DNA of 64,000 nucleotides from Reyranella sp. (GTDB taxonomy: Bacteria > Pseudomonadota > Alphaproteobacteria > Reyranellales > Reyranellaceae). Where the stretch lies: the NCBI RefSeq assembly GCF_004297265.1, contig NZ_SCUT01000024.1, forward strand, positions 299,861 through 363,860, written 5' to 3'. The notes beneath the pieces are model-generated. The model saw only the letters and a list, made by a program, of their open reading frames with translations, did no database searches and was not told where the DNA came from. The position numbers and the translations under genes were made by a program. Shown piece after piece: positions 7,570 through 17,564 of the stretch (position 1 is the first letter of the stretch; each line of letters opens with the position of its first letter).

Positions 7570-10008
7570 ATGATGAACCTTACCGAATATCGCCGGACCT
7601 CAACACGCCTCGCGGATTTCCTGCCCTGGGCCGCGCTCGCGGGCGAGGGCATCGTCCTCAACAAGGACGGCAGCTTCCAGCGCACCGCCCGCTTTCGCGG
7701 TCCCGACCTGGATTCCGCGGTGCCGGCCGAACTCGTCGCCGTCGCTGGCCGCCTCAACAACGCCTTCCGCCGCCTCGGCTCGGGATGGGCGCTATTCGTC
7801 GAGGCGCAACGGCATGGCGCCGGCGCCTATCCGTCGAGCGGCTTTCCCGAGGCCGCATCGGCCCTGGTCGACGCCGAGCGCAAGGCCGATTTCGAAGAAG
7901 ACGCCTCGCACTTCGAGTCCAGCTACTTCCTGACCTTCGTCTATCTGCCGCCAGCCGAAGACGCCGCCCGCGCCGAGAGCTGGCTCTATGAAGGCAAGGC
8001 CGAGAACGGCATCGACCCTCATGAGGCGTTGCGCGGCTTCGCCGATCGCACCGACCGCGTGCTCCAGCTCATCGAGAATTTCATGCCGGAATGCGCATGG
8101 CTCGATGACGGCGAGACGCTGACCTATCTCCATTCGACCGTCTCGACCAAACGCCATCGCGTGCGCGTGCCCGAGACGCCGATGTATCTCGACGCGTTGC
8201 TGGCCGATCAACCGCTCACTGGCGGACTGGAGCCGCGTCTGGGCAACACGCATCTCCGCATCCTCACCATTGTCGGTTTTCCGACCGCGACCACGCCCGG
8301 GCTCCTCGACGACCTCAATCGGCTGGCCTTTCCATATCGCTGGTCAACGCGAGCCATCCTTCTCGACAAGACCGACGCCACCAAGCTGCTCACCAAGATC
8401 CGACGGCAATGGTTCGCCAAGCGCAAGAGCATTATGGCGATCCTCAAGGAGGTGATGACCAACGAGGCATCGGTGCTCGTCGACACCGATGCGGCGAACA
8501 AGGCGGCTGATGCCGACCTCGCGCTCCAGGAACTCGGTGCGGACTATGCCGGTCAGGCCTATGTCACCGCGACGGTCGCCGTCTGGGACGCCGATCCACG
8601 CATCGCAGCCGAGAAGCTGCGCCTGGTGGAGAAGATCGTTCAGGGCCGCGACTTCACGGCGATGACGGAGACGATCAACGCCGCCGACGCCTGGCTTGGC
8701 TCGCTGCCAGGCCATGTCTACGCCAACGTCCGGCAACCGCCGATCTCGACGCTCAATCTCGCCCACATGATTCCGCTATCGGCGGTGTGGGCGGGGCCGG
8801 AACGGGACGAGCATTTCGGGCAACCCCCCTTGCTTTATGGCAGGACCGAAGGGTCGACCCCGTTCCGGTTTTCCCTTCATGTTGGCGATGTCGGCCACAC
8901 GCTCGTCGTCGGACCGACCGGCGCCGGCAAGTCCGTGCTGCTGGCGCTGATGGCGCTGCAGTTCCGGCGCTATCCCAACTCACAGGTCTTCGCCTTCGAC
9001 TTCGGCGGAAGCATCCGAGCCGCGGCGCTCGCGATGGGTGGTGACTGGCACGATCTCGGCGGCGGCCTGACAGAAGGCGCGGCTGACAGCGTCTCGCTGC
9101 AACCGCTCGCCGGCATCCACCATGTGCCGGAACGCGCGTGGGCGGCGGATTGGATTGTCGCGATCCTGCAGCGCGAGGGCGTGACGATCGCGCCGGAGGT
9201 GAAGGAATACATCTGGACGGCGCTGACCTCGCTGGCCAGCGCGCCTGCAGGCGAACGCACGCTCACCGGACTCGCCGTCCTCCTTCAATCGAACGACCTC
9301 AAACAGGCGCTTCGGCCCTATTGCGTCGGCGGCGCCTATGGCCGGCTGCTCGACGCCGAGAGCGAGCATCTTGGCGAAGCCTTTGTGCAGGCGTTTGAGA
9401 CCGAGGGCCTTATCGGCACGGGCGCCGCGCCGGCGGTGCTCGCCTATCTCTTCCACCGCATCGAGGATCGCCTCGACGGCAGTCCCACACTGCTCATCGT
9501 CGACGAAGGCTGGCTGGCGCTCGATGACGAGGATTTCGCTGGCCAGCTCCGCGAGTGGCTGAAGACCCTTCGCAAGAAGAACGCCTCCGTCGTCTTCGCC
9601 ACCCAGTCGCTGTCCGACATCGACAGCTCGGCGATCGCGCCCGCCATTGTCGAGAGCTGCCAGACCCGGCTGCTATTGCCGAACGAGCGCGCGATCGAGC
9701 CGCAGATCACCGCGATCTACCGCCGCTTCGGCCTCAATGACCGCCAGATCGAGATCCTCGCCCGCGCGATGCCGAAGCGCGACTACTACTGCCAATCCCG
9801 GCGGGGCAACCGGCTCTTCGAACTCGGTCTGTCCGACGTGGCGCTGGCACTCTGCGCCGCTTCCTCGAAGACCGATCAGGCCGCGATCGAGCGCGTCGTG
9901 GCGGAGCACGGCCGCGAGGGATTCCTGTCGGCCTGGCTGCGTCTGCGCGGCGTCGGCTGGGCCGCCGACCTCATCCCCAACCTCAATAACCTGGAGACAC
10001 AGCCATGA
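7570..10008 (+). CDS. trbE: TrbE, VirB4-family conjugation ATPase
   Basis: This 812-residue ATPase is the largest subunit of the Trb machine and powers substrate transfer and pilus biogenesis. ATG 7570 (MMNLTEYRR) is used; longer in-frame starts would overlap trbD. Walker A GPTGAGKSVLL is at about residues 448-458. Walker B is in LLIVDEGWLALDD, followed by a VVFATQSLSDI motif typical of VirB4. Length is normal for TrbE/VirB4. Its stop overlaps the start of trbJ in ATGA. Confidence 0.95.
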   Translation: MMNLTEYRRTSTRLADFLPWAALAGEGIVLNKDGSFQRTARFRGPDLDSAVPAELVAVAGRLNNAFRRLGSGWALFVEAQRHGAGAYPSSGFPEAASALVDAERKADFEEDASHFESSYFLTFVYLPPAEDAARAESWLYEGKAENGIDPHEALRGFADRTDRVLQLIENFMPECAWLDDGETLTYLHSTVSTKRHRVRVPETPMYLDALLADQPLTGGLEPRLGNTHLRILTIVGFPTATTPGLLDDLNRLAFPYRWSTRAILLDKTDATKLLTKIRRQWFAKRKSIMAILKEVMTNEASVLVDTDAANKAADADLALQELGADYAGQAYVTATVAVWDADPRIAAEKLRLVEKIVQGRDFTAMTETINAADAWLGSLPGHVYANVRQPPISTLNLAHMIPLSAVWAGPERDEHFGQPPLLYGRTEGSTPFRFSLHVGDVGHTLVVGPTGAGKSVLLALMALQFRRYPNSQVFAFDFGGSIRAAALAMGGDWHDLGGGLTEGAADSVSLQPLAGIHHVPERAWAADWIVAILQREGVTIAPEVKEYIWTALTSLASAPAGERTLTGLAVLLQSNDLKQALRPYCVGGAYGRLLDAESEHLGEAFVQAFETEGLIGTGAAPAVLAYLFHRIEDRLDGSPTLLIVDEGWLALDDEDFAGQLREWLKTLRKKNASVVFATQSLSDIDSSAIAPAIVESCQTRLLLPNERAIEPQITAIYRRFGLNDRQIEILARAMPKRDYYCQSRRGNRLFELGLSDVALALCAASSKTDQAAIERVVAEHGREGFLSAWLRLRGVGWAADLIPNLNNLETQP

Positions 10009-10766
10009 TCTTCCGTCGCTCGCGCGCGGTGCTTCTTGCCGCATCCATTCTTTCGATCCCCGTGGCGATGTCGCCCGTGATGGTCCAGCCGGCGTCCGCG
10101 CAATGGATCGTCTACGATCCGACGAACTACGTGCAGAATGTGCTCTCAGCGGCTCGCGCGCTGGAGCAGATCAATAATCAGATCACCTCGCTTCAGAACG
10201 AAGCGACGATGCTGATCAACCAGGCGCGCAACCTCGCGAGCCTCCCTTACTCCTCGCTTCAGCGCCTGCAGCAGTCCGTGCAGCGGACGCAACAGCTCCT
10301 CGGTCAGGCGCAGCGCGTCGCCTACGACGTCCAGCAAATCGACCAGGCCTTCACCTCCACCTACGGCAATGCATCGATGTCGGCGTCCGACCAGCAGCTC
10401 GTGGCGCAGGCGCGCGAGCGCTGGCAGAACACAGTCGGCGGTTTGCAGGACGCCATGCGGGTGCAGGCTGGCGTCGTCGGCAATATCGATACCAACCGCG
10501 CCGAGATGTCGGCACTCATCGGCCAAAGCCAGGGCGCGACCGGCGCGTTGCAGGCGGCGCAGGCCGGCAATCAGCTCCTCGCGCTCCAGGCCCAGCAGCT
10601 CGCCGATCTCACGGCCGTCGTCGCTGCGAACGGACGAGCTCAAGCGCTGACCGAAGCGGAGCGTGCGGCGGCTGCCGAGCAGGGCCGTGAGCAGCGCCGC
10701 CGCTTCCTGACGCCCGGCGTCGGCTATCAGCCCGGCAACGCCCGCATGTTCCCGAATGGCAACTAA
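10005..10766 (+). CDS. trbJ: TrbJ, VirB5-like pilus-associated protein
   Basis: The 253-residue secreted protein has a cleavable signal peptide (residues 1 to about 32, ending QPASA). QWIVYDPTNYVQNV follows, the hallmark N-terminus of mature TrbJ. A long glutamine-rich helical region with coiled-coil character (ALEQINNQITSLQNEATML) comes next. VirB5/TrbJ proteins sit at pilus tips or help assemble the pilus. The overlap with trbE and the 22-base gap to the small trbK-like gene fit one operon. Confidence 0.92.
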   Translation: MIFRRSRAVLLAASILSIPVAMSPVMVQPASAQWIVYDPTNYVQNVLSAARALEQINNQITSLQNEATMLINQARNLASLPYSSLQRLQQSVQRTQQLLGQAQRVAYDVQQIDQAFTSTYGNASMSASDQQLVAQARERWQNTVGGLQDAMRVQAGVVGNIDTNRAEMSALIGQSQGATGALQAAQAGNQLLALQAQQLADLTAVVAANGRAQALTEAERAAAAEQGREQRRRFLTPGVGYQPGNARMFPNGN

Positions 10767-10788
10767 GGCCCCCCAAGAGGATCGTGTC

Positions 10789-11079
10789 ATGGACGGCAAG
10801 CTCCTGGCGCGCCTCGGCGCCGTCGTCTTCGTCGCCGTCGCCATCACCGCGACGGCGATCGAGATGACCCGGAAAGAGGAAGACCCCGCCGGCCAAGCGC
10901 TGCAGCCGGTTGAAGTCACGCCGGCTGATCCGCTGCGCGAGGCGCAACGGCGCTGCCAACTGCTCGGCGAGGCCGCCGCGCGGGATGCCGAATGTCTGCG
11001 CACCTGGGCCGAAACTCGCGACCGCTTCCTTGGCGCTACGCCCGCGCCAGCATCGCCCCAGCCGCAGGACGGACGGTGA
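10789..11079 (+). CDS. TrbK-like small protein (putative entry exclusion)
   Basis: This encodes 96 residues beginning MDGKLLARLG at 10789, with AAGAGG about ten bases upstream, so the longer frame from 10756 is not used. One membrane segment (about residues 8-24, VVFVAVAITATA) is followed by a periplasmic domain. Two cysteines lie in QRRCQLLGEAAARDAECL, a pattern seen in the alternative TrbK family. RP4 TrbK is an entry-exclusion lipoprotein; this protein has no lipobox, so function is inferred from position between trbJ and trbL and the CX13C pattern. Confidence 0.75.
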   Translation: MDGKLLARLGAVVFVAVAITATAIEMTRKEEDPAGQALQPVEVTPADPLREAQRRCQLLGEAAARDAECLRTWAETRDRFLGATPAPASPQPQDGR

Positions 11080-11082
11080 ACC

Positions 11083-12435
11083 ATGGGCGGCACCGGCGTC
11101 ATCGACCAGTTCCTCGGCGTATTCACCAGCTACATCGATAACGGCTTCGGCCTGCTCGGCGGCGAGGTGGCGTTCATCGCCACCACGCTGATCGTCATCG
11201 ACGTGACATTGGCCGCGCTGTTCTGGAGCTGGGGCGCCGACGACGACATCATGGCGCGCCTGGTCAAGAAGACGCTGTTCGTCGGCGTCTTCGCCTACAT
11301 CATCGGCAACTGGAACAACCTCGCGCGCATCGTGTTCGAGAGCTTCGCGGGGCTCGGCCTGAAGGCGTCGGGCACGGGATTTACCGTCGACGATCTCATG
11401 CGTCCCGGCCGTGTTGCGCAGACCGGCCTCGACGCCGGCCGGCCGCTGCTCGATTCCATCTCCAACCTGATGGGCTGGATCGCCTTCTTCGAGAACTTCA
11501 TCCAGATCGCCTGTCTGTTGTTCGCCTGGGCGTTGGTGCTGCTCGCCTTCTTCATTCTCGCCGTCCAGCTCTTCGTCACGCTGATCGAGTTCAAGCTGAC
11601 GACGCTCGCCGGCTTCGTGCTGATCCCGTTCGGCCTGTTCGGCAAATCCGCGTTCATGGCCGAGCGCGTCCTCGGCAACGTCATCTCGAGCGGCATCAAG
11701 GTGCTGGTCCTCGCCGTCATCATCGGCATCGGCTCGACGTTGTTCTCTCAATTCACCGCCGGGTTCGCTGGCCAGACGCCCACGATCGACCAGGCCATGG
11801 CGATCGTACTCGCCGCGCTGTCGCTGCTGGGTCTCGGCATCTTCGGTCCCGGTATCGCCAACGGCCTCGTCTCGGGTGGTCCGCAGCTCGGCGCCGGCGC
11901 CGCGGTCGGCACCGGGCTCGCGGCGGGCGGCATAGTGGCGGCGGGCGCTGCGACTGTTGGGGCCGTGGCATCTGGCGGCGGCGCCCTTGCTGGAGGAGCC
12001 GCCGCTGCCGCCCGTGGCGGTGCGGCGATGGCGGGCGGCGCTTCGACCGCTTACAGCCTTGGCGCCGCTGGCCAGTCGGGCGCCGCAGGCGTGGCGTCAG
12101 GGTTGGGCGGGGTCGCACGCGCAGCCGGCGGCGCGGCGGCTTCGCCCCTCCGCCGGGCGGCCTCGCGCGCCGCCGATAGCATGAAGTCGAGCTTCTCCGA
12201 AGGCGCCAAGTCCGCCTTCGCCGCCACCGGCGGCACGTCGACCATGGGCACGATCGGCGGAAGCGCGGCCGAGGCTGCGCCATCGCAGGCTGCTGACGGG
12301 CCGCCGGCCTGGGCCCGCCGCATGAAGCGTTCTCAAGCCCTGAGTCACGGTGTCACCGCGGCCGCCCATGCCGTGCGCAGCGGCGACAGCCATGGCGGCG
12401 GCTCTTCCATCAATCTCTCCGAAGGCGATCGCTGA
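11083..12435 (+). CDS. trbL: TrbL, VirB6-like polytopic channel protein
   Basis: The 450-residue inner-membrane protein has about six hydrophobic segments in residues 25-285, including LIVIDVTLAALFW, FAWALVLLAFFILAV and VLVLAVIIGIGSTLF. A long Ala/Gly-rich C-terminal tail (about 280-400) follows and ends in a charged stretch. This is the usual TrbL layout; VirB6/TrbL proteins form part of the inner-membrane channel. The low-complexity tail makes several spurious frames on both strands. Its stop overlaps the trbF start in TGATG (12433-12437). Confidence 0.93.
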   Translation: MGGTGVIDQFLGVFTSYIDNGFGLLGGEVAFIATTLIVIDVTLAALFWSWGADDDIMARLVKKTLFVGVFAYIIGNWNNLARIVFESFAGLGLKASGTGFTVDDLMRPGRVAQTGLDAGRPLLDSISNLMGWIAFFENFIQIACLLFAWALVLLAFFILAVQLFVTLIEFKLTTLAGFVLIPFGLFGKSAFMAERVLGNVISSGIKVLVLAVIIGIGSTLFSQFTAGFAGQTPTIDQAMAIVLAALSLLGLGIFGPGIANGLVSGGPQLGAGAAVGTGLAAGGIVAAGAATVGAVASGGGALAGGAAAAARGGAAMAGGASTAYSLGAAGQSGAAGVASGLGGVARAAGGAAASPLRRAASRAADSMKSSFSEGAKSAFAATGGTSTMGTIGGSAAEAAPSQAADGPPAWARRMKRSQALSHGVTAAAHAVRSGDSHGGGSSINLSEGDR

Positions 12436-13114
12436 TGTTCAAAAGACCCTCCGTTCACTACGGCAAGACGCCCGAACCTGAGACGCCCTACCAGCGCGCC
12501 GCTCAGGTCTGGGATGAGCGCATCGGCGCCGCGCGTGTTCAGGCCAAGAACTGGCGCTTCATGGCGTTCGGCTCGCTGATCCTGTCCGCTGGTTTCGCGG
12601 CGGCGCTTGTCTGGCAATCGGCGCGCGGAACGATCGTCCCTTGGGTCGTTCAGGTCGACAGGCTCGGCCAGGCGCAGGCAGTCGCGCCCGCCGTCGCCGA
12701 CTATCGTCCGACTGACCCGCAGATCGCCTTCCATCTCGCGCGCTTCATCGAGCAGGTTCGATCGATTCCGTCCGACGCTATCATCGTCCGGCAGAATTGG
12801 CTGCGCGCCTACGATTTCACGACCGACCGCGGTGCGATGGCGCTGAACGACTACGCGCGCTCGAACGACCCCTTCACCAAGGTCGGCCGGCAGCAGATCG
12901 CTGTCGATGTCTCCAGCGTCATCCGGGCGTCGCCCGACAGCTTCCGCGTCGCCTGGATCGAGCGCCGCTACGAGAACGGCCAGCTCGCCGAGACGACCCG
13001 CTGGACCGCCATCCTCACCATCGTCGTGCAGGTGCCCCGCAATGCCGATCGGCTGCGCGCCAACCCGCTCGGCATCTACGTCAACGCCATCAACTGGTCA
13101 CGGGAGCTTGGGCA

Positions 13115-13118
<4 letters not shown>
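12435..13118 (+). CDS. trbF: TrbF, VirB8-like bitopic membrane protein
   Basis: The 227-residue protein starts MFKRPSVHYGKTPEPETPY, the characteristic TrbF N-terminus. One membrane segment lies at about residues 36-55. The periplasmic part carries the VirB8-fold features IVPWVVQVDRLGQAQ and FRVAWIERRYENGQL. VirB8/TrbF is the assembly scaffold between inner membrane and core complex. It overlaps trbL at the 5' end and trbG at the 3' end (ATGA at 13115-13118). Confidence 0.94.
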
Positions 13119-14136
<1,018 letters not shown>

Positions 14137-14140
<4 letters not shown>

Positions 14141-15342
14141 GCGACCCTGAACCCCGGAAAGAAAATGAGGAGGCGCCGCTAACCGGGTCGACCGCCGACG
14201 CGGCCGCCCCGATGCGGCTGCGTGCGGAGACCCCGCGCGTCACGCGTCTCTCGCGCAAGGTGCTTGCCGGCATCGGCCTTGTGGCGAGCGTCGGCATCGG
14301 CGGCGCCCTGATCTACGCGCTCCAAACCCGCGATAGAGGGAGACCCACCGAAGAGCTCTACTCGACCGACAATCGGTCGACCGCCGATGGCCTGGCCGGA
14401 TTGCCCCGCGATTACAGCGGCGTTCCCCAGCTTGGTCCGCCGCTCCCGGGCGACCTCGGACGGCCCATCCTGGGCGCTCAAAATCGTGGCCAGCCGTTGC
14501 CGAACCAGCCGAATCCCGGCCTAAGCGCGGAGGAGCAGCGTCGCCTGCAGGAGATCGAGACCGCCCGCGTTAGCAGGCTCTTTAGCGGCACCGAGAACCG
14601 GCCCACGGCCTCGACAGGCTCCGGCGCCGCGACGATCGCGCCGCCGCCCGCGCCGGACCTCACCGGCCTCGGCCTCGCGCCGCCACCCGCCACCCCATCG
14701 GCCCAGGACCGTCAGCTCGCCTTCCTCAACGCGGCCGCCGATCGGCGCACTGTCACGCCTGACCGCGTCGCCGCACCGGCGTCGCCCTACATCCTTCAGG
14801 CAGGCGCTGTGATCGCTGCGGCGCTCATCACCGGCATCCATTCGGATCTCCCGGGCCAAATCACCGCGCAGGTGACGGAGAACATCTACGACAGCCCGAC
14901 AGGCCGCATCCTGCTCGTGCCTCAAGGCACGCGCGTCATCGGGCAGTACAACAACAGCGTCCAGTTCGGTCAAAGCCGCGTGCTCCTGGTGTGGAACCGG
15001 CTGATCTTTCCGAACGGCCGCTCAATCGTCCTCGAACGTCAGCCCGGCGCCGACGCTGAAGGCTATGCAGGCCTTCAGGATGGTGTGGACTATCATTGGT
15101 GGGAGCTCGCGAAGGCGGCGGGACTATCCACGCTGCTGAGCATTGGAGCCGAACTCGCCACCAACGACGACGACCGCCTGATCCAGGCGATCCGCAACGG
15201 CGGGCAAGACACAATTAACGATGCCGGTCAGCAGATCGTGCGCCGCCAGCTCAACGTCGCTCCAACGCTGACAATCCGGCCAGGCTTTCCGGTGCGCGTG
15301 ATCGTAACGAGGGACCTGGTGCTCGAACCCTACGGAGGCTAA
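14137..15342 (+). CDS. trbI: TrbI, VirB10-like core-complex protein
   Basis: The 401-residue protein starts from GTG 14137, overlapping trbG by four bases. A cytoplasmic tail (residues 1-45) is followed by one membrane helix (about 46-66). A Pro-rich periplasmic linker with several APPPAP-type stretches comes next. The VirB10 C-terminal beta-barrel domain follows, with LPGQITAQVTENIYDSPTGR, LLVPQGTRVIGQYN and PGFPVRVIVTRDLVL. VirB10/TrbI spans both membranes and senses ATP use by the inner complex. It ends the core trb run. Confidence 0.95.
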
Positions 15343-15345
15343 CCG

Positions 15346-15606
15346 ATGGGCAAGCTAAAGCTCGGGCCGCTCGAAGACGACAAGCCGGTGAAAATTTCCG
15401 TGGAGCTACCCGCTGCGCTTCACCGCGATCTCCTCGCCTATGCGGAGATTCTTGGTCGCGAAAATGGGCAAGCCGTCGAGCCAGCTAAACTAGTCGCACC
15501 GATGGTCGCACGTTTCATGGCGACGGATCGGGGGTTTGCGAAGATGCGCCGCGTAAGCCGTTCCCGTTCGCTACCGGCGGGCAGCGCTCCTCCAAAAGCC
15601 GAATGA
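15346..15606 (+). CDS. DUF2274 domain protein
   Basis: This encodes 86 residues beginning MGKLKLGPLEDDKPVKISVE. The N-terminal part LPAALHRDLLAYAEILGREN is typical of DUF2274 proteins, which follow trbI in many integrative elements and resemble short ribbon-helix-helix domains. It lies three bases after trbI, so it closes the transfer operon. Its last 92 bases overlap, antisense, the 3' end of the LysR gene. This suggests cargo DNA joined the backbone at or inside this gene. Function is unknown. Confidence 0.8.
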   Translation: MGKLKLGPLEDDKPVKISVELPAALHRDLLAYAEILGRENGQAVEPAKLVAPMVARFMATDRGFAKMRRVSRSRSLPAGSAPPKAE

Positions 15607-16528
15607 AATTCCGCAGCGCGGGATTGTCGTTGCAGTCCTTCCAATAGGCACAATAGCCGATCCGGGTGGCGCCATTGCCGTCACGTGCTTCGCGATAGAC
15701 AACCCCGGCGTAGCTGGCGCCGACGCACGCTTCGCACATCAGGCTGACGCCTTGGCCGGCGCCGACCAGGCTCTTGATGTTTTCGGGACTGACATCATGC
15801 CTGACGACATCCGGCAGGTCTCCTGGCGAGGCTAACTTCGAGACAAGAATCTCTTGGATTTCCGGACCGGGATCGCGCTCGCTCAACAGAAACCGTTCAC
15901 GCTTCAGGTCGGTCCAGTAGATGATCTCATTGGCGGCCAACGGGTGATCCGCGGGCAGCGCGACGATGATCCGTTCGCTCCACAGCACCATCGATCGGCC
16001 GCAGTCTGGCACCGGCTCTCCCGTTACGATGGCGACATCGATCGTACCACTCTGAATACCGCCGCAGAGCCGCGAACGGGATCCTTCGACCGCGCTGATC
16101 TCCATCTGCGGAAACCGACGGGCATACTCGACAAGGCTGGCGCGCAGATGCCCCGCAGAGAGCGAGGTGTAGAAGCCGATTGTCAATTGCCCAGCGTCGC
16201 CTCGCCCGACGGCATTGGCGCTGTCAACGAGGGTCTGCAGTTCTTCGAGGATGCGACGAGCACCGCGAATGAAATCGCCACCGGCCGCCGTTGCACTCAC
16301 ACCACCATTGGTCCGCTCGAACAATCTGACGCCGAGCTGATCTTCGAGCGCTCGGACACGTCGGCTGAGATTGGACTGCTTGACGGCGAGCAAATCCGCC
16401 GCCTTGCGAAAGCTGCCACAGCGCTCCGCCGCTTCCGCGTATCGTAGATGTTTAAGATCGATCGACACCGGAGCACTCGTTTCGTCGCGTTGAAACGGCG
16501 CAAGCAACGAACGCACCGTGTTCCGCAT
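15515..16528 (-). CDS. LysR-family transcriptional regulator
   Basis: The 337-residue regulator has an N-terminal helix-turn-helix at about residues 27-85 (LRYAEAAERCGSFRKAADLL, then QSNLSRRVRALEDQLG). The effector domain follows (QLTIGFYTSLSAGHLRASL). The first 20 residues are longer than usual, and GTG 16468 (VSIDLKHLRY) is a plausible start. The last 25 residues (after LRNFIRLLEE) look like read-through into antisense of the DUF2274 gene, so the native C-terminus may have been lost. No target gene is adjacent. The nearest genes belong to the metal island, and no link to metals is evident. Confidence 0.85.
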   Translation of the reverse strand: MRNTVRSLLAPFQRDETSAPVSIDLKHLRYAEAAERCGSFRKAADLLAVKQSNLSRRVRALEDQLGVRLFERTNGGVSATAAGGDFIRGARRILEELQTLVDSANAVGRGDAGQLTIGFYTSLSAGHLRASLVEYARRFPQMEISAVEGSRSRLCGGIQSGTIDVAIVTGEPVPDCGRSMVLWSERIIVALPADHPLAANEIIYWTDLKRERFLLSERDPGPEIQEILVSKLASPGDLPDVVRHDVSPENIKSLVGAGQGVSLMCEACVGASYAGVVYREARDGNGATRIGYCAYWKDCNDNPALRNFIRLLEERCPPVANGNGLRGASSQTPDPSP

Positions 16529-16718
16529 ACGTCAAAAGTGCGCGGGAGATGCCGATCACGCATTTGGTCATCTCTGCAAGTGTCCTCACGCAACTCGTTT
16601 CTCGTCCCCGAGGGGCTGGAGTGCCTATCTCGTGAACTACAGGGCCGCTCAGGGCCTCAAAGAGGCTGCAAAGACGGCATATCCCGCCTCCGGTCTTTGA
16701 GCCGAGGAGGACCGCGAC

Positions 16719-16749
16719 AGGCTACATGCTGTAGCCGCTACAGGATCAA
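16719..16749 (-). promoter_or_regulatory. Orphan MerR-type promoter/operator, copy 1
   Basis: The palindrome CTGTAGCCGCTACAG lies at 16729-16743. Read leftward, TTGATC (16749-16744) and TAGCCT (16724-16719) would be the -35 and -10 with a 19-base spacer, the overlong spacing of MerR-activated promoters. No intact target gene lies to the left, and only a stub of a regulator lies to the right. Confidence 0.7.
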
Positions 16750-16756
16750 GCAGAAT

Positions 16757-16831
16757 ATGATCAAAATCGGAGGTTGTTCTCTTTCTATGGCGCCAAGCAA
16801 GAACTACTGCGGCAGCCTCCATCGCAGTTAG
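16757..16831 (+). pseudogene. 5' stub of a MerR-family regulator
   Basis: ATG 16757 starts MIKIGG, matching the conserved MerR-family N-terminus (the intact copy at 24569 starts MITIGALSK). It sits the same distance (13 bases) from an identical type of operator. After about six codons the similarity stops, and the frame ends at TAG 16829-16831 after 24 codons without a helix-turn-helix. It therefore looks like a regulator truncated by a rearrangement. The homologous stretch is very short, so this rests on the operator spacing as much as on the codons. Confidence 0.5.
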
Positions 16832-16895
16832 TTTCAGGCTGGTTGCCGAAGCCGCGAGTACCGGTCCAAGGCAAGAGAGGGGACCAGCTCGTTCA

Positions 16896-17534
16896 TCATT
16901 CTTCGCGAACCGATATTCCCTCCCGTTGCGCCTCGCGCGCCTCCTTCAGAATATCCAAGCCGCCTTTGAGAACGATTCCTCCAACCACCAGCCCGATGAT
17001 CAAATCGGGGAGCGGAGATCTGAAAAACATAACTGCAGCGCCGGATATAACGATGCCGGCATTGGCCAGCATGTCGTTAGCCGTAAAGATCCAGGACGCC
17101 TTCAGGTGCACGCCATTGTCCCGATGCGACCGCAGCAAGCGCAGGCAAAGCAGATTGGTCGCGGCGTTTGCGATGGCGGTAACAATCATGGCTGAACCGA
17201 TCGGCTCAGCGCCCACGAAGAAACGTCGAAGGACCTCGACGAGGAGCGCCAGACCCAAAACGATCAGGATGACGCCGGACAAACGCGCGACACGCGCCTT
17301 CGCCAGAATCGTCCGCCCAACGGCATAGATGCTGACGGCATAGACAACGGCGTCCCCGAGATTGTCGAGGGCGGCACCTAGGAGACCTGTGGAGTCTGCG
17401 ATAACCCCTACGAGCCCGGCGACAATCACTTGCAAGAAATTGATACCGAGCACCCACAGCAAGGTCTTGCGTTCGGCGGAGTTACTTGCGTCGAGCTGGA
17501 TTTCCGATTCTTCTTTGTCGTGTTTTACACTCAT
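16896..17534 (-). CDS. Cation diffusion facilitator-like transporter
   Basis: The 212-residue protein has six predicted membrane helices (ILGINFLQVIVAGLVGVIA-like segments through LIIGLVVGGIVLKGG). ATG 17534 is chosen; the frame extends to a TTG at 17564 without a ribosome site. In CDF exporters the TM2 site is (H/D)xxxD and the TM5 site HxxxD. Here TM2 has DNLGD and TM5 has NDMLAN, so one site is unusual. The cytoplasmic C-terminal domain of larger CDFs is absent. It is the last gene of the leftward metal operon, 30 bases after uppP, and would export a divalent metal. Confidence 0.75.
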   Translation of the reverse strand: MSVKHDKEESEIQLDASNSAERKTLLWVLGINFLQVIVAGLVGVIADSTGLLGAALDNLGDAVVYAVSIYAVGRTILAKARVARLSGVILIVLGLALLVEVLRRFFVGAEPIGSAMIVTAIANAATNLLCLRLLRSHRDNGVHLKASWIFTANDMLANAGIVISGAAVMFFRSPLPDLIIGLVVGGIVLKGGLDILKEAREAQREGISVREE

Positions 17535-17564
17535 ACGGATTTCCAATTGCTCGCAATCTCGCAA

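Larger units (their letters stand above)
16529..16895. other. Intergenic scar region with remnant regulatory module
   Basis: This 367-base stretch between the LysR gene and the CDF-like gene has no intact gene. It contains a MerR-type operator (16729-16743) and, to its right, the first codons of a MerR-family gene that then loses homology (see separate entries). The part from 16529 to 16700 shows only short frames on both strands that I cannot assign. It looks like the debris of at least one deletion or insertion. Confidence 0.6.
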
